Source: Phelpsiimicrobium sp043802125
GTDB lineage: Bacteria; Omnitrophota; Gorgyraeia; Velamenicoccales; Velamenicoccaceae
Direction of reading: 5' to 3'
Assembly (NCBI GenBank): GCA_043802125.1
Contig: JAZDLG010000047.1
Span: 1-5,831 of the forward strand
DNA length: 5,831 nt
Shown here: one piece after another, positions 5,660 through 5,831 of the stretch
Layout: each line of letters starts with the position of its first letter
Position numbering within the stretch: position 1 is the first letter of the stretch
The notes under the pieces: generated by a model
The model's database searches: none
The model's input: the letters and a program-made list of their open reading frames with translations, nothing else
What the model was told of the DNA's origin: nothing
Program-made: the position numbers and the translations under genes

Positions 5660-5831
5660 TGCTAATCACACATTCCCACCGAGGTGCGACCCCGGCCCCG
5701 CAATCCCCGGGGCGGCACCTCGGTGGGAATGTGTGATGAGCAATGCCGAAATTTAAACTTAAAAGCAAATTTAAGACAGCGGGGGATCAGGCGCAGGCCA
5801 TAGAAAAACTGGCGGCGGGCCTGTCTGCCGG
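5571..5831. repeat. Giant inverted repeat spanning the uvrB 5' end (125-bp arms, 11-nt loop)
   Basis: Bases 5571-5695 are the reverse complement of 5707-5831, except at three pairs: 5664/5738 (A opposite G), 5688/5714 and 5689/5713. The 11-nt loop is 5696-5706. The pairing runs to the last base of the window, so the true arm length is unknown. The 89 bp of uvrB coding sequence match perfectly and all mismatches lie in the central non-coding part. Either this is a fold-back artefact at a contig end, or the region is truly duplicated head to head. The sequence alone does not decide. Confidence 0.97.
5743..5831 (+). pseudogene. Inverted duplicate of the uvrB start, running off the right edge
   Basis: Plus-strand ATG at 5743 followed by codons identical to the first 29 codons of uvrB (MPKFKLKSKFKTAGDQ and onward to LSAG). 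It is open to the window end, so it may be a fragment, a full second uvrB, or an artefact. Upstream it differs from the real gene by GATGAG in place of GATTAG. Perfect identity, including third codon positions, implies a very recent origin or an artificial one. Confidence 0.5.

Noticed and set aside
5660..5742. Hairpin telomere or replication origin at the palindrome centre
   Set aside because: No protelomerase, origin boxes or other telomere-associated genes are visible. A fold-back artefact is simpler, so this is kept only as an alternative within the finding.

Overview
The window is a compact bacterial locus with every gene on the minus strand. In transcription order (right to left) they are uvrB (DNA excision repair), a short birA-type biotin protein ligase, coaX (type III pantothenate kinase), groES and the first 489 codons of groEL, which runs off the left edge. 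All five are identified from family motifs. I see no RNA genes, CRISPR array, transposase or phage genes. The host is a bacterium using the HrcA/CIRCE heat-shock system, with base composition around the mid-40s percent GC by eye. The gene mix and the palindrome-rich spacers would suit an uncultured lineage such as Omnitrophota, but that placement is a low-confidence inference.

Regions. (1) 1-1775: groES-groEL operon. It has a near-consensus sigma-70 promoter (TTGACA, 17-bp spacer, TAGAAT), an A-tract upstream of the -35 box, a perfect CIRCE operator starting at the last base of the -10 box, and strong ribosome binding sites for both genes. (2) 1865-1997: spacer downstream of coaX, holding small hairpins and a repeat. 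(3) 1998-2765: coaX, with no Shine-Dalgarno sequence. (4) 2766-2901: spacer with two hairpins, a repeat related to that in region 2, and a second copy of the last codons of birA ending in TAA 4 nt before coaX. (5) 2902-5659: uvrB and birA, overlapping by about 29 nt and so probably cotranscribed. (6) 5571-5831: a huge inverted repeat (two 125-bp arms, 11-nt loop, three mismatches) centred just upstream of uvrB, so that the right edge repeats the start of uvrB on the other strand.

How they work together. uvrB, birA and coaX look like a housekeeping cotranscription unit. BirA and CoaX share a metabolic theme: BirA biotinylates acetyl-CoA carboxylase, and CoaX begins CoA synthesis. groESL is a separately promoted, stress-regulated chaperonin operon.

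The most notable non-genic signals are the terminal inverted duplication (possibly an assembly or amplification fold-back, possibly real), the apparent ghost of the birA 3' end before coaX, and a hairpin-plus-TTTCACT repeat family with a compensatory base-pair change between its two copies. I found no convincing new multi-gene system.
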